In this document: positions 37,160 to 46,794 of the stretch, piece after piece | Layout: each line of letters starts with the position of its first letter | Position numbering within the stretch: position 1 is the first letter of the stretch | From: CAVPXC01 sp963709505 | GTDB lineage: Bacteria; Chloroflexota; Anaerolineae; JAAEKA01 | Direction of reading: 5' to 3' | Length of the DNA stretch: 64,000 nt | Assembly: GCA_963709505.1 (NCBI GenBank) | Contig: CAVPXC010000029.1 | Span: 248,001-312,000, forward strand | The notes under the pieces: model-generated | Database searches by the model: none | Told to the model about the DNA's origin: nothing | Seen by the model: the letters and a program-made list of their open reading frames with translations, nothing else | Translations under genes and position numbers: made by a program

Positions 37160-38766
37160 GTGACGAAACGTCCTATCCTGTTCAGTCTGTTGGCCCTTGC
37201 CTTGCTGGGCCTGGTTTTGTCCGCCTGCGGCGGCCAGGCGCAGACGACGCCGACCCCCACCCACACGCCAAGGCCGCCGGCTGCCACGCCGGCTGCTACG
37301 CCATCCGCAGTCGCCGATGCCTGGCAGCAGGTCCAGTCTTCGGGCCGGATGGCGGTTGCTGTCTCCGCCGATTACCCGCCCTTCGAGTTTTACGACGAAA
37401 ACTTCAAGCTGGACGGCTTCGACATCGCCCTGATGAAGGCCATCGGCGAGAAGATGGGCGTCGAGGTCGAGTTCAACGATTTCGCCTTTGACGGCCTCTT
37501 GGGCGCGCTGCAGCTCGGCCAGGCCGACGCCGCTATCTCGGCCATCTCCGAGACCCAGGAGCGCCGCGAGCAGGTCGATTTCAGCGATGTCTACTTCATC
37601 AGCCATGGCGTGGCCTTGGGCAGCGACCAGGTGCAACTGCCCGCGATCGAGAGCGTCGAGGACCTGCGGGGGCTACGGGTCGCGGTCGAGGGCGGCACGA
37701 TCTTCGAATCGTGGGCCGACAGCGCCCTGGTAGAGCAAGGAATCTGCAAGAGGCCGATCTGCACGTGTACACGGATGTCGAGCAGGGGATCAAGGACGTG
37801 CAGCGCGGCCTGGTGGACGTGGTGCTGTTGGATTTGCAGCCGGCCCAGGCCTTCGAGAAGCAGGGCGGCGTCAAGATCGTGGGCGAGGACGTGACCGTTC
37901 AGCGCTTTGCGATCGCTTTGCCCAAGGGCCAGGACGCGCTGCGCCGCGCGGTCAACAAGGCGCTCGCCGAGCTGCAAGGCCAGAACCTGATCTTTACCCT
38001 GGCCGAGCAGTATCTGGACGCGCAAGCCAGAGGAGATCGTGGCCGTGCCCACGCCGACGCCTGAGCCGCCGACGCCCACCCCTGCGCCGAACCAACCGCC
38101 GGCAGTCGTGCCCACCGTGGCGCCGCCGGCCGGCTGCGTCGACGGCATGGCCTGGGTAGCCGACCTGAACTACGACGATAAGGACATGACCGCACCGGCG
38201 CTCATCCCGCCCGGCCAGCCCTTCGTCAAGTCCTGGCGGGTGCGCAACAGCGGCACCTGCACCTGGAACAGCAGCTACTTCCTGGGCTACGACCATGGCA
38301 ATACCCCCGCGTCGTCGATGGGCGGCCAGCCGGTCTACGTGCAGGGCACCTGGCGCCGGGCGCGACCTACGACTTCAGCGTCAACCTGGTGGCGCCCACC
38401 GCCCCCGGCGTCTTTCAGGGCTTCTGGCAGATGCGCAATGCCCAAGGTCGAGGCTTTGGCGAGACGATCTGGGTGGGCATCCGCGTGCCTTCGCCGGTGC
38501 AGCCGACGCCAGCCGCCACCCAAACGCCCGTGGCCGGCATTACGTTCACGGCCAATACGACCAACATCCAGCAGGGCCAATGCGCCACAATCAGCTGGAA
38601 CGCGGTCAACGTCAAAGAGGTGTACTACTACCAGCAAGGGCAGGACTGGCCGAACCACGGCGTGGCCGGCCAGGGCAGCCGCCAAAAGTGCCCGCAGCAG
38701 ACCACCACCTACTATCTGCGGGTGGTGATGCCCGACAATAGATATAGCGCCGGCGCCTGCCGCTGA
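37160..38766 (+). CDS. Lipoprotein: extracellular solute-binding domain (SBP_bac_3) fused to NBR1-type Ig domain, frame broken
   Basis: The ATG at 37160 opens a lipoprotein signal (LALALLGLVLSACGGQ). After a Thr/Pro-rich linker comes an amino-acid-type binding protein domain: RMAVAVSADYPPFEFYDENF, then DGFDIALMKAIGEKMGVEVE and LQLGQADAAISAISETQERR. Frame changes lie near 37745, 38035 and 38350. Next is an NBR1-like Ig domain (AWVADLNYDDKDMTAPALIP, then VKSWRVRNSGTCTW). A short Ig-like segment follows (FTANTTNIQQGQCATISWNA). No permease or ATPase genes are adjacent, so uptake through an ABC transporter is not supported. A sensory or surface-binding role is possible (inference). Confidence 0.75.
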
Positions 38767-39570
38767 GACCGCGCCGGTCGAGTCCAGCCTCATCCCGCCA
38801 GAAGCGCTGATGAACCAAGCTACAGCGGCATCTATGACCAACCAATCACCCTGACCGAGGGCCAGTACGAAGGCAAATCGGCAGGAGAAGGCGATCCAGT
38901 TCATCCTATCGTCGAATACGTCAACGGCGCTGAGCTCTACGGTGATCTAGACGGCGACGGCGCGAACGATGCCGTGGTCTTCCTGCTGGAGCGCGGCGGC
39001 GGCAGCGGTGCTTTCACCTACGTTGCAGCTCAGCTCAATCGCAACGGCCAGCCGGTCGATGCCGGAGCCGTGTGGGTCGAAGACCGGATCGGGGTCAGAT
39101 CAGCGGCGATCGAAGATGGCCAGGTAGTGCTGGATCTCATCCTGCAGGCCCCGGCAACGTCGCCTGCTGCGGCAGTCACAAGGCGCGCAAGACCTACGCT
39201 CTCCAGGAGGGACGGCTGGTCGAGACCACGGGAGAAGCGGGCGACCTGGTGAAGGTCACCGCCGCCGACCTCGATGGCACGAGCTGGACCCTGCTTGAGC
39301 TGAACGAGGATCACCCGGCGCTCGCCGATGCCGAGGTTACCCTCAGCTTCCAGGGCAGCCCGCCCGGCGTCGCGCAGCGCCCAGTTCGTCAAGCTGCTGG
39401 GCAGCGGCGCTGGCTACTTTTTTGAGGACGGCAACCTGACCATTGACCTCATGGCCGACGGAGGAACCATGGACTTTGCGCCGGCTAGCGATGGCGTGGG
39501 CACCGGTCTGACCATGGAAGTACAGTCTTCAAACGACATCTTGTTGGAACCCCCGGCTGATCTGCGTTAA
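38767..39570 (+). pseudogene. Broken continuation: META/HslJ-like C-terminal region
   Basis: Reading in changing frames gives PPEALMN, YDQPITLTEGQYEGKSAGEG, YGDLDGDGANDAVVFLLERG, DGQVVLDLILQAPG and TYALQEGRLVETTGEAGDLV. GTSWTLLELNEDHPALADAE, QFVKLLGSGAGYFFEDGNLT and IDLMADGGTM follow. The last parts are META (HslJ-like) domain motifs. At least four frame changes occur. It may be the C-terminal part of the preceding lipoprotein, because an Ala/Pro linker is open through 38766-38800 in a shifted frame. Alternatively it is a separate decayed gene. Confidence 0.55.
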
Positions 39571-39579
39571 GCCTATTGT

Positions 39580-39880
39580 CTAGCTACCTGACAGTTTTGC
39601 GTAGGTCTTGGGCGTAACGTTTCGCGTGCGTGGGTCGAGTAGGGTCTGGTGGCGCTTTACCGACGATCAACTTGAGTACCTGATGCTTTCAACCGCCGAT
39701 AGTTGCCACCAGACCCGTATCGAGACCCGTGATCCACGACGCGGTGTCTTACTCAAAGGTCTCGATACGGTCCTGGCGGCAAATCTCGGTTGATGGGAGC
39801 CTTCCGAAAGCACTGAACACCTCGATACCACGCCGCCAGGATCTACTCGACCAACGCTCACGAAAGTGTCAGGTAGCTAG
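39580..39880. mobile_element. MITE-like palindromic element of 301 bp
   Basis: Ends are CTAGCTACCTGACA (39580-39593) and its reverse complement TGTCAGGTAGCTAG (39867-39880). The inner arms also match imperfectly (GGTCGAGTAGGGTCTGGTGG near the left and CGCCAGGATCTACTCGACC near the right), and GTATCGAGACC / GGTCTCGATAC form a central stem. No open frame of transposase type is inside. The element fills the gap 39571-39966. Confidence 0.75.
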
Positions 39881-39966
39881 GCGAGCAGTACATTCATTCA
39901 ACATTGTGATCGCCAGCCTGGTGAAACGCTGCGATCGAACGAATAGAAATTCAAGGAGATTACCTC

Positions 39967-42900
39967 ATGGGAAAGCACGTGCTACTTGCACTGATCATTG
40001 CCTCCCTGCTGTTGGCCGCCTGTGGCGGCGCGGCGCCGCAGGCAACCCCCACCGCCGGCGCGCCGGCGGCGACCGAAGCGACAGCCACCGAAGCGGCTCC
40101 GGCCACCGAGGACGCCGGCTCGCCTGCCGGTGAGCTATCGCTCACGACGCAGCCCTGGCAGTGGACCGGCTTCTCCGGCGCGGTGGAACAATTCACGGTG
40201 GAAACGCCTGCGAGCTACCAGGTGACCTTCGACGCGAATGGCGCGGTGGCCATCGTGGCCGACTGCAACAACGCCGCCGGCACGTACACCGATAAAGACG
40301 GCGCGCTCGCCATCACCATCGGCCCCATGACCATGGCCGCCTGTCCGCCGCAGTCGCACAGCGATCAGTTCGTCAAGCTGCTGGGCGCGGCTGCCCGCTA
40401 CTTCTTCGCCGACGGCAACCTTTTCATCGACCTGATGGCCGACGGCGGCACATGCGGTTCGACCCGGCCGGCGAGACGGCCGCCAGCCCAGATGCCGCCG
40501 CCGCGGCAGCCGAAGCCGCCCAGGTGCAGGCGATAGTTGCCGGGGTCATGGCGAACTCGTGGAAATGGATCACCTTCAACCACCGCGACCGAGGAGGTCA
40601 CTGTCGAGACGCCCGCCAGCTACATGGTAACCTTCAAGGACGATGGTACGGTCAACATCAAAGCCGATTGCAACGACGCCACCGGCACGTACACCCTTGA
40701 CGGCGCCAACGTCACCATCGAGGCCGGCGCCGCGACCCTGGCCGCCTGCCCGGGCGATTCCCGCAGCGAGCAGTTCCTGCAACTGCTGGGTGACGCCGCC
40801 CAAATGCTTCCCTTGGATGGCAAGATTTACATCTCCTTGAAAACCGAGGGCAGCACGATGATCCTTGACGCCGTGATCACCACGGTCGTCGATCTGTGCG
40901 GCGACGAGGCGCTGGCGATCAACACGATCGAGGACACGTTGGCCCCTGAGATCAGCGCCCAGCTCGACCAGGGATTGGTGGGCCTTGTGCAGGCCGGGAA
41001 CCGGCCCGGGCCTGGCGCCTCGATGCTGATCATCACGCCTAAAGGACGTTACTTTAAGTCAACCGGGGTCGCCGACGTGACCACCTGCAAGCCGCTGCCG
41101 GCCAATTCCCCCTACCAGATCGGCAGCAACACGAAGATGATGACCTCCGCCATCCTCTTCCAGCTCCAGGAGGAAGGGGTGCTTTCCACATCCGATCTTC
41201 TGAGCAAGTGGCTCCCCGACCTGGCGGCGCAGTTGCCCAACGGCGACAAGATCACCATCGACATGCTGCTGACCCACACCAGCGGCCTGCACGACTACTT
41301 CGACGTGCCGACCGAGGATGGCATCTCAATCGAGGATGGCGCCAAGGACAAGGCCATGCTCACCCGCGGCTTCACGCCGGAAGAACTGGTGACACTCGTC
41401 GCCGGCTCCGGTCTCAGCGACTTCGAGCCTGGCGCGGAAGGGCAATGGAAATACAGCAACACCGGCTATATCCTGCTCGGCCTCATCATCGAGAAGGCCA
41501 CCGGCAAATCCTATGAAGAAAACCTGAAGGAGCGCATCTTCGAGTCTCTGGACCTGAAGCAGACCTACCTGCAAGCGGGCCAGCCGGAGGCGGGAGCGCT
41601 GCCGCAGGCGTACTACAAGTCACCCTTTGACTTTACCACGGGCGAATGGAACGCAAGCCAGGGTTGGTCGGCCGGCGCGGTGGTGTCCACACCTGAGGAG
41701 TTCGCCGTCTTCCTGAAGGCGTTGTTCACCGGAAAGCTGTTCAAGGAGCCGGCAACGCTCGAGCTGATGCAGCAACACACCGCGGCGGGCGTGGATGCGC
41801 TTGGTGCAGGCACCGTCTATGCGCACGGCATGCTCGACAATCAGGGCGTGCTGGGTCACGGCGGCCAGACGCTGGGTTTTCAAAGCGACGGAGGCACCAT
41901 CCCGGACAAGGATGTGACGATCGTGATGTGGAGCAACGCGGCCGAGAGCAATGTCAGCCGAACCCTTGTGCCCGCCATCGCCACCGTCGTATCGGGAGCC
42001 GAGCAAGCCGGGCAAGCCGAGCAAGCAGCGCAAGCCGCAGCGCCGCGCTACGAGCCGTTGGAGGAGTGCTTCGCCCAGCCGCCGGAGGGACTGAACGTCG
42101 ATCTCGACATGGACTGCGGTTACGTGGTGGCGCCGGAATCGCGCAGCGGCGCGAGCGACCGCGAGGTCAAGCTGGGCTTCACGCGCTTCAACTCAGGTAA
42201 AGGCGCCGAAAGCTCGCCCCTCTTCATGCTGGCCGGCGGCCCGGGCCAGACGCAAATCAGCCCCGAGTTCTTCAGCTTGTTCCAACCCGAGCTGCTGGGC
42301 GGCATCCTGGCCGCACGCGACATCGTCATCGTCGAGCAGCGCGGCACGGAGCATACCGACCCCTTCCTGAATTGCCCCGAGGGCCTCACTGCCGCATGGG
42401 ATGCCTACGAGAAGGACTTGACCGGCGACGATGCGGCTGGCTTCGAAATCGGCGTGTTGGTGGACTGCATCGAGCAGTTCAAAGCGGAGGGCGTCGACTT
42501 CGATGCCTATAACAGCGTCGAGAACGCCGCCGACGTGAACGCGGTGCGCGAGGCGCTGGGCTACGACAAGATCATCTACTACGGCGCGTCCTACGGCTCC
42601 CAGCTTGGGCAGCACGTCATGCGCGACTTCCCTGAGATCTTGGAGGCTGTGGTGCTGGACGGCGCCGAGGCTTTGTCGCGCACGAGCTGGGTCGAGAACC
42701 GCGCCCTAGATGCGCAGTGGGGCATCGACAACCTGACCAAGTTGTGCGAGGCCGACGCCAAGTGCAAGGAGGCTTACGACATCCCCGCGCTGGTGGACGC
42801 AGCGCTGGCCTTGTTCGATAACGGACCGCTGCCCTACACCTACACCGATCCTAACAATTCGTCGCTGACAGTCGAGGGCGAGGTTACGGTGAACGACATG

Positions 42901-43521
42901 GTGGACTTCATCTACGGCAATCAGGGCAGTCTCGCCGGGATTGCGGGTTTGCCGGCCTACCTGAGTGGGTTGGTCGAGGGCGGCGCGGAGGCCGTGGCCG
43001 GGTTCTTGGGCGCCCAGAAGGGGAGCAACCTCCTGGCCAGCCGCACCGCCACGACCAGCTCGTATGCCTTCCTCATGCACATGGCCATGGTCTGCTCGGA
43101 CGATCCCGTAAAATCGGTCGACGAGGTCAAGCTGGACGGGGCCGGCCGCTACGCCACCCTCTTCGGCCAGGCCGGCGCCGCCGAATACGTCCAGCTTTGC
43201 TCGCTCATCGACGTGCAAGAGCTGCCGGATTCGACCGATGTTGACGTGACGACGGACGTTCCGGTGCTGCTGTTGAGCGGCGATCTGGACGTGGCGACTC
43301 CCACGTTCCGCAGCCAGGAGGTGGCCGACGCCCTGCCCAACGCCACCCTGGTCGTCTTTCCGGGCCGAACCCACGTGCAGATCGCAGGATCCAACCTCTG
43401 CGCCGGCCAGGTCATGATGCAGTTTGTGCTGGATCCGACGGCGACGTTGGACACGAGCTGCGTGGCGGAGGCCCCCGTGGTGGGGTTCGTCCTGCCTGAT
43501 GGCAGCAGTAGCAAGGAATAG
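39967..43521 (+). CDS. Lipoprotein fusion: two META domains + class-C beta-lactamase-like serine hydrolase + TAP-like alpha/beta hydrolase
   Basis: The ATG at 39967 follows AAGGAG; lipobox LLLAACGG. META domain 1: WQWTGFSGAVEQFTVETPAS ... ADCNNAAGTYT. After frame changes near 40450 and 40570, META domain 2: EEVTVETPASYMVTFKDDGT ... ADCNDATGTYT. From about 40960 the frame is open to the end. The beta-lactamase-like domain has the SxxK motif in PYQIGSNTKMMTSAILF, YxN in WKYSNTGYILLGLI and HGG in VLGHGGQTLGFQ. The alpha/beta hydrolase has LFMLAGGPGQT, the nucleophile elbow YYGASYGSQLGQ, Asp in VLLLSGDLDVATP and His in FPGRTHVQIAG. Predicted to be a surface-anchored peptidase/esterase; the joining of two hydrolases in one chain is unusual. 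Confidence 0.82.
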
Positions 43522-43572
43522 GAATAGTTTGGGCGCCCGGCGCTTCGGCAGATCAAGTGCCTGGCGCCCAAA

Positions 43573-43692
43573 CCCGGTGAATGGAATGCCGGCTGACAGC
43601 ACGAAGGCCCCTCAGGGCCTGTCCGACGGTCCGACAACCTCCGCAGCGGCTGAGGCCGCTTCGTGCTGTCAGCCAGGGAATTCCATTCCCTG
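43573..43692. repeat. CCCGGTGAATGGAAT palindromic element, copy 1
   Basis: Left arm CCCGGTGAATGGAATGCCGG, then CTGACAGCACGAAGG and CCCCTCAGGGCC. The right arm reads GAGGCCGCTTCGTGCTGTCA, then GCCAGGGAATTCCATTCCC. It can fold into one long hairpin. A longer copy lies at 48993-49149. Confidence 0.7.
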
Positions 43693-44050
43693 GATTGCCT
43701 CGCTCCTGCGCAAACCGGTGATCGGCTGGGCGCTGGCCGCGGCGCTGCTGGCCCTGATCATCTTCATCGGCCTGCGCCGCAGCGGCCGCTGGGAACGCGG
43801 CGTCATGGCCGAGCAACTGCGCGACGAGGTAGGGACGCCGTCGGTCACGCCTGAGGAATACACGCAGATCGAGGGCTGCTGTGAGCCGCCGCGCAAGGAC
43901 AAGACCGCGCGTGAGATCTTCGTGACGCAGTGCAACCTCGCCAAGCGCAAGTTCCGCCTGCACCTGCACGATCGACCGGTGGATGACGATCCCGTGGTGC
44001 AGGCCTGGCGACAAGACCTGCAGCAACTGCGCCAGCCGATGCTGGCGTAG
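43691..44050 (+). pseudogene. C-terminal remnant of a membrane protein (possibly PrsW-like)
   Basis: An open frame without a start of its own: membrane helix PVIGWALAAALLALIIFIGL, then RSGRWERGVMAEQLRDEVGT, PSVTPEEYTQIEGCC and FVTQCNLAKRKFRLHLHDRP. The pattern of a last helix followed by LRDEVGxxxxTPEEY recalls the C-terminus of PrsW-type membrane proteins, but this is from memory of the family and weak. The expected upstream part is replaced by the palindromic element, so the gene is probably truncated. Confidence 0.45.
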
Positions 44051-44061
44051 GGAGTAAACAC

Positions 44062-44523
44062 ATGAACCCTATCGGACTCATCATTGGAATCCTGTTCTCG
44101 GCCGCAATCTCCAGCATTCTGATCTGGGTCGCCGGTATGCTCGGCCTGGGCCTGGAGGTAGACGGCTTCGGCCCCGCTCTCATTGCCGGCATCGCCATTG
44201 CCCTGGTTGGTGGCGTGATCACCTGGCTGATGAGCCTGCGCGAAATCAAGATAGGTAACGAGATCGTGCGCTTCATCATCAATGCGCTCATGGGCGGCGA
44301 GGCGCTGGACATCCAGGTCGAACGCAGCCGCGCCGCCGAGGTGCAGTATTTTCTCGAAAGCCTGCCGCAGGTGAAGCACACCGAGCGCGCACCGGACAAG
44401 CCCGACGTGATTCGGGTGTTCGTCGAGGATGCCGGTCGGGAGCTGCCGCTCCTGCTGGCGGCCCTCATGAGTTCAGAAACGAATCACGCCGGCGGTAGCG
44501 CAGCCCTACCTGCCGCCCTTTGA
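44062..44523 (+). CDS. Small membrane protein, holin-like N-terminus
   Basis: 153 residues. Two or three hydrophobic segments fill residues 1-60 (IGLIIGILFSAAISSILIWV, then PALIAGIAIALVGGVITWLM), reminiscent of the phage-holin-like membrane family. A soluble region follows (IQVERSRAAEVQYFLESLPQ). The ATG is preceded by GGGAG. The last residues (ETNHAGGSAALPAAL) look like a frame change and the true end may differ. Function unknown. Confidence 0.5.
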   Translation: MNPIGLIIGILFSAAISSILIWVAGMLGLGLEVDGFGPALIAGIAIALVGGVITWLMSLREIKIGNEIVRFIINALMGGEALDIQVERSRAAEVQYFLESLPQVKHTERAPDKPDVIRVFVEDAGRELPLLLAALMSSETNHAGGSAALPAAL

Positions 44524-44566
44524 CGAAGTGTTTGTGCGTCTGATCCAGCGCGGAGGCAACCCAGGC

Positions 44567-45331
44567 ATGAAAGCTCTGACCAAGGTCGCCGCGTTCTTCC
44601 TCAAAGAGTTCCACGATGTACGCCGCCAGCCTCGGCTCCTGTTGAGTTTGGTGGGCGGCCCGCTGCTGGTTCTCGCGGCCTTTGCGGAACTCAACTTCAT
44701 CAACCAGCAGTTGCTGGCCAAAGAGGCCAGCGCGGCCCAAACCACGGCCTAAGAGGTGACGCTTTCCCTGGACGGCGCCAAGAGCCAGTTCGAGCAGCTC
44801 CAGCAGGAGTTCAGCCCACAGAACATCGCGCGCGCCGAGGCTGTCGCCAAGGACCTCCAAACAATTCTTACCGTCTTCCTGGCCGGTCTGGGCGATCAGG
44901 TCGAGGTCGGAAGCCTGGAGGAGATCATCGCCCTCAACAATGAGGATTTGGCCAATCGGGCGCCCTACGGCCAGGGATACCTGCTGGGGGCGCAGAACTC
45001 TCCCCTCAGCGAGGAGGAATATCTGGCCATGAAGGAGAACAATCAGAGCGTTACTCGTGATGGGTTGAGCAAGCTGTTTGCCGACTATGACATCGACGTG
45101 TTGCTGTCCGATGTGGGTCAGGCCTACGCGCCGGCCGGCTTCCCGGCCATGACCGTGCCAACCGGCTATGCCGACGACGGTCAGCCCATGGGCGTTATCA
45201 TGATCAGTGACTACCTGGGCGAACCGAATTTGATCGCCGTAGGCTTCGCCCTCGAACAGTCGGCGAAGGCGCGCAAGGCGCCCGATCTGGAGGCAACCAT
45301 GAAGCAGATTGAAGCGCTGGTTGCCGACTAA
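44567..45331 (+). pseudogene. Chimeric remnant: ABC-2-type permease start joined to amidase C-terminus
   Basis: The ATG at 44567 follows GGAGG and gives MKALTKVAAFFLKEFHDVRR, then QPRLLLSLVGGPLLVLAAF, the first helix of an ABC-2-type permease. A different sequence then starts (ELNFINQQLLAKEASAAQTT), with an in-frame TAA at 44750-44752. The same frame continues through a helical region (KSQFEQLQQEFSPQNIARAE) and then switches to an amidase C-terminus: SLEEIIALNNEDLANRAPYG, then YAPAGFPAMTVPTGYADDGQ and GEPNLIAVGFALEQSAKARK. Pieces of at least two unrelated genes are joined, so I call it a remnant. Confidence 0.65.
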
Positions 45332-45392
45332 CCTGTTTGCTGACCATGCAAGCCTTACCGCTTTACAGGCTGCTATTCACTCGGAGTGAACT

Positions 45393-45899
45393 ATGGTAAC
45401 CGCGACTTCTTCGAAACCGGCTGCCGCCAAACCGGCGTACGTGACTTCGCTGGAAGCTGCCTACGGCCCACCCAGCCAGGCCGGCTTTGGCAGCGCGGTG
45501 TTCTACCAAGCGATCGCCGCAAGCGACGATCTCACACAGGCGGCGCTGGCGAGGTACAAATACTTTGTCGGCGACCTCTGGCAGCGCTACGGCGAAGATG
45601 CCTGGATGGGACCGTGGAAGGAGGTTTATGTGCGCCAGGCGGGCGCCAAGCGCGACATCGTCGCCGAGCTGCGCGGGATCGACGATCCTGATGCAGCGAT
45701 CTCGGTGCCGATGATCCTGGACAACATCGACGGCGCCGAGCAGGCGCGCGCCGCGCTGGCTGCCGCATACGACGATCCTGCGGTGACCGATCTGCGGGTG
45801 TACAACTTGGGCGACGGCGGAGCCATGTCGGGCCTGTTGGTCGCCAGCTATCGGAAGGGGACCGGCGAGGCCACTTTCCTGGTGTTCCTGATGGATTAG
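45393..45899 (+). CDS. Hypothetical protein, 168 residues
   Basis: Intact frame with GGAG upstream of ATG 45393. No signal peptide or membrane segment. The composition is ordinary and slightly acidic. Recognisable pieces are SLEAAYGPPSQAGFGSAVFY, AMSGLLVASYRKGTGEATFL and an Ala-rich middle. I do not recognise a family. The C-terminal part (TDLRVYNLGDGGAMSGLLVA) looks like a single alpha/beta domain. The neighbours are remnants, so context gives no clue. Confidence 0.65.
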   Translation: MVTATSSKPAAAKPAYVTSLEAAYGPPSQAGFGSAVFYQAIAASDDLTQAALARYKYFVGDLWQRYGEDAWMGPWKEVYVRQAGAKRDIVAELRGIDDPDAAISVPMILDNIDGAEQARAALAAAYDDPAVTDLRVYNLGDGGAMSGLLVASYRKGTGEATFLVFLMD

Positions 45900-46040
45900 G
45901 ACCCAGCCCGGATTACGGACACCGGCGTCATCTTCTTGACCGATCTGGAACTGCTCCGAACCGAATAGGTGGAGCAATGCGCATCGCTCACCCTGTCGAA
46001 ACCCTATGGCCTTGCCAGTGCTGCAAAACCAGTTATAATT

Positions 46041-46150
46041 CAGCTATACGTATCTTCTCAATATGTAGGGGCGTACCCTTGCGGTCGCCCTGACGGGCAG
46101 GCGCAAGGCCGTGCCCCTACCACGGATTATTGAGAAGATACAGCTATACG
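46041..46150. mobile_element. 90-bp MITE with perfect 13-bp TIRs and 10-bp target duplication
   Basis: TATCTTCTCAATA (46051-46063) is the exact inverse of TATTGAGAAGATA (46128-46140). Directly outside on both sides is the same 10-mer CAGCTATACG (46041-46050 and 46141-46150). The interior GTAGGGGCGTACCCTTGCGG ... CGCAAGGCCGTGCCCCTAC is itself palindromic. No coding capacity. Confidence 0.9.
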
Positions 46151-46172
46151 AATCGATGAGCGGAGGTTCACA

Positions 46173-46407
46173 ATGGTTGAGTGGCAACAGAGAATAGCGA
46201 TTGACCCAGCGGTTCTCGTGGGAAAGTCCGTCATCCGAGGTACGCGTCTGGCAGTGGAGTTCATCATCGACCTGCTAGCCCAAGGTTGGCCAGAGTCTGG
46301 AGATCCTGCGCAATTATCCTGGGTTGACCTCACAGGATACTCAAGCCTGCCTAGCCTACGCCAGCGCCATGCTGAGAGCCGAGAAAGTCTACCCTGTGGC
46401 GGTCTGA
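46173..46407 (+). CDS. DUF433 protein, probable antitoxin, frame broken once
   Basis: The start MVEWQQRIAIDPAVLVGKSV, then IRGTRLAVEFIIDLLAQGW, is typical of DUF433, a small HTH-containing family. One extra base near 46300 changes frame; corrected, it continues EILRNYPGLTSQDTQACLAY and ends AEKVYPVAV. It ends 3 bases before the DUF5615 gene, the usual pairing. DUF433/DUF5615 pairs are considered toxin-antitoxin systems; activity here is inferred. The start lies 22 bases after the MITE. Confidence 0.8.
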
Positions 46408-46410
46408 GCT

Positions 46411-46767
46411 ATGCGCATCTTGGCTAACGAGAACTTCCCTGAAGACGCCGTTGTTGCGCTGCATGAGGCAGGGCACGACGTTGCCTGGATCCGCACCGAG
46501 GCGCCAGGTAGCAGTGATCGCGAGGTCTTGCGCCGGGAGCAAACCGAAGGACGAGTGCTGGTCACGTTCGACAAGGACTTCGGCGAGCTGGCGTTTCGGG
46601 CTGGGTTACCTGCATCGAGCGGCATCGTGCTGTTTCGAATCTCCGCACAGTCTTCATCCCATATCGCGCCCGTCGCAGTGTCCGTACTTGCTGGTCGCAC
46701 TGCCTGGCCGGGGCATTTCTCTGTGGTTGAAGATCGTCGAATTAGGATGACACCTTTGCCCAGTTGA
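46411..46767 (+). CDS. DUF5615 PIN-like protein, probable toxin
   Basis: Small PIN-like nuclease: MRILANENFPEDAVVALHEA with the N-terminal acidic residues, then HDVAWIRTEAPGSSDREVLR and RVLVTFDKDFGELAFRAGLP with the conserved acidic Asp pair. SGIVLFRISA follows. Intact frame over 118 residues. Coupled to the DUF433 gene. Predicted to be an RNase neutralised by its partner (inference from the family). Confidence 0.85.
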   Translation: MRILANENFPEDAVVALHEAGHDVAWIRTEAPGSSDREVLRREQTEGRVLVTFDKDFGELAFRAGLPASSGIVLFRISAQSSSHIAPVAVSVLAGRTAWPGHFSVVEDRRIRMTPLPS

Positions 46768-46794
46768 GGATATCTCTGGAAGCTAGGAACCCAT

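Noticed and set aside
37160..38766. Amino-acid ABC transporter operon
   Set aside because: No permease or ATPase gene accompanies the binding domain; the protein has an Ig domain and lipobox of a surface protein.
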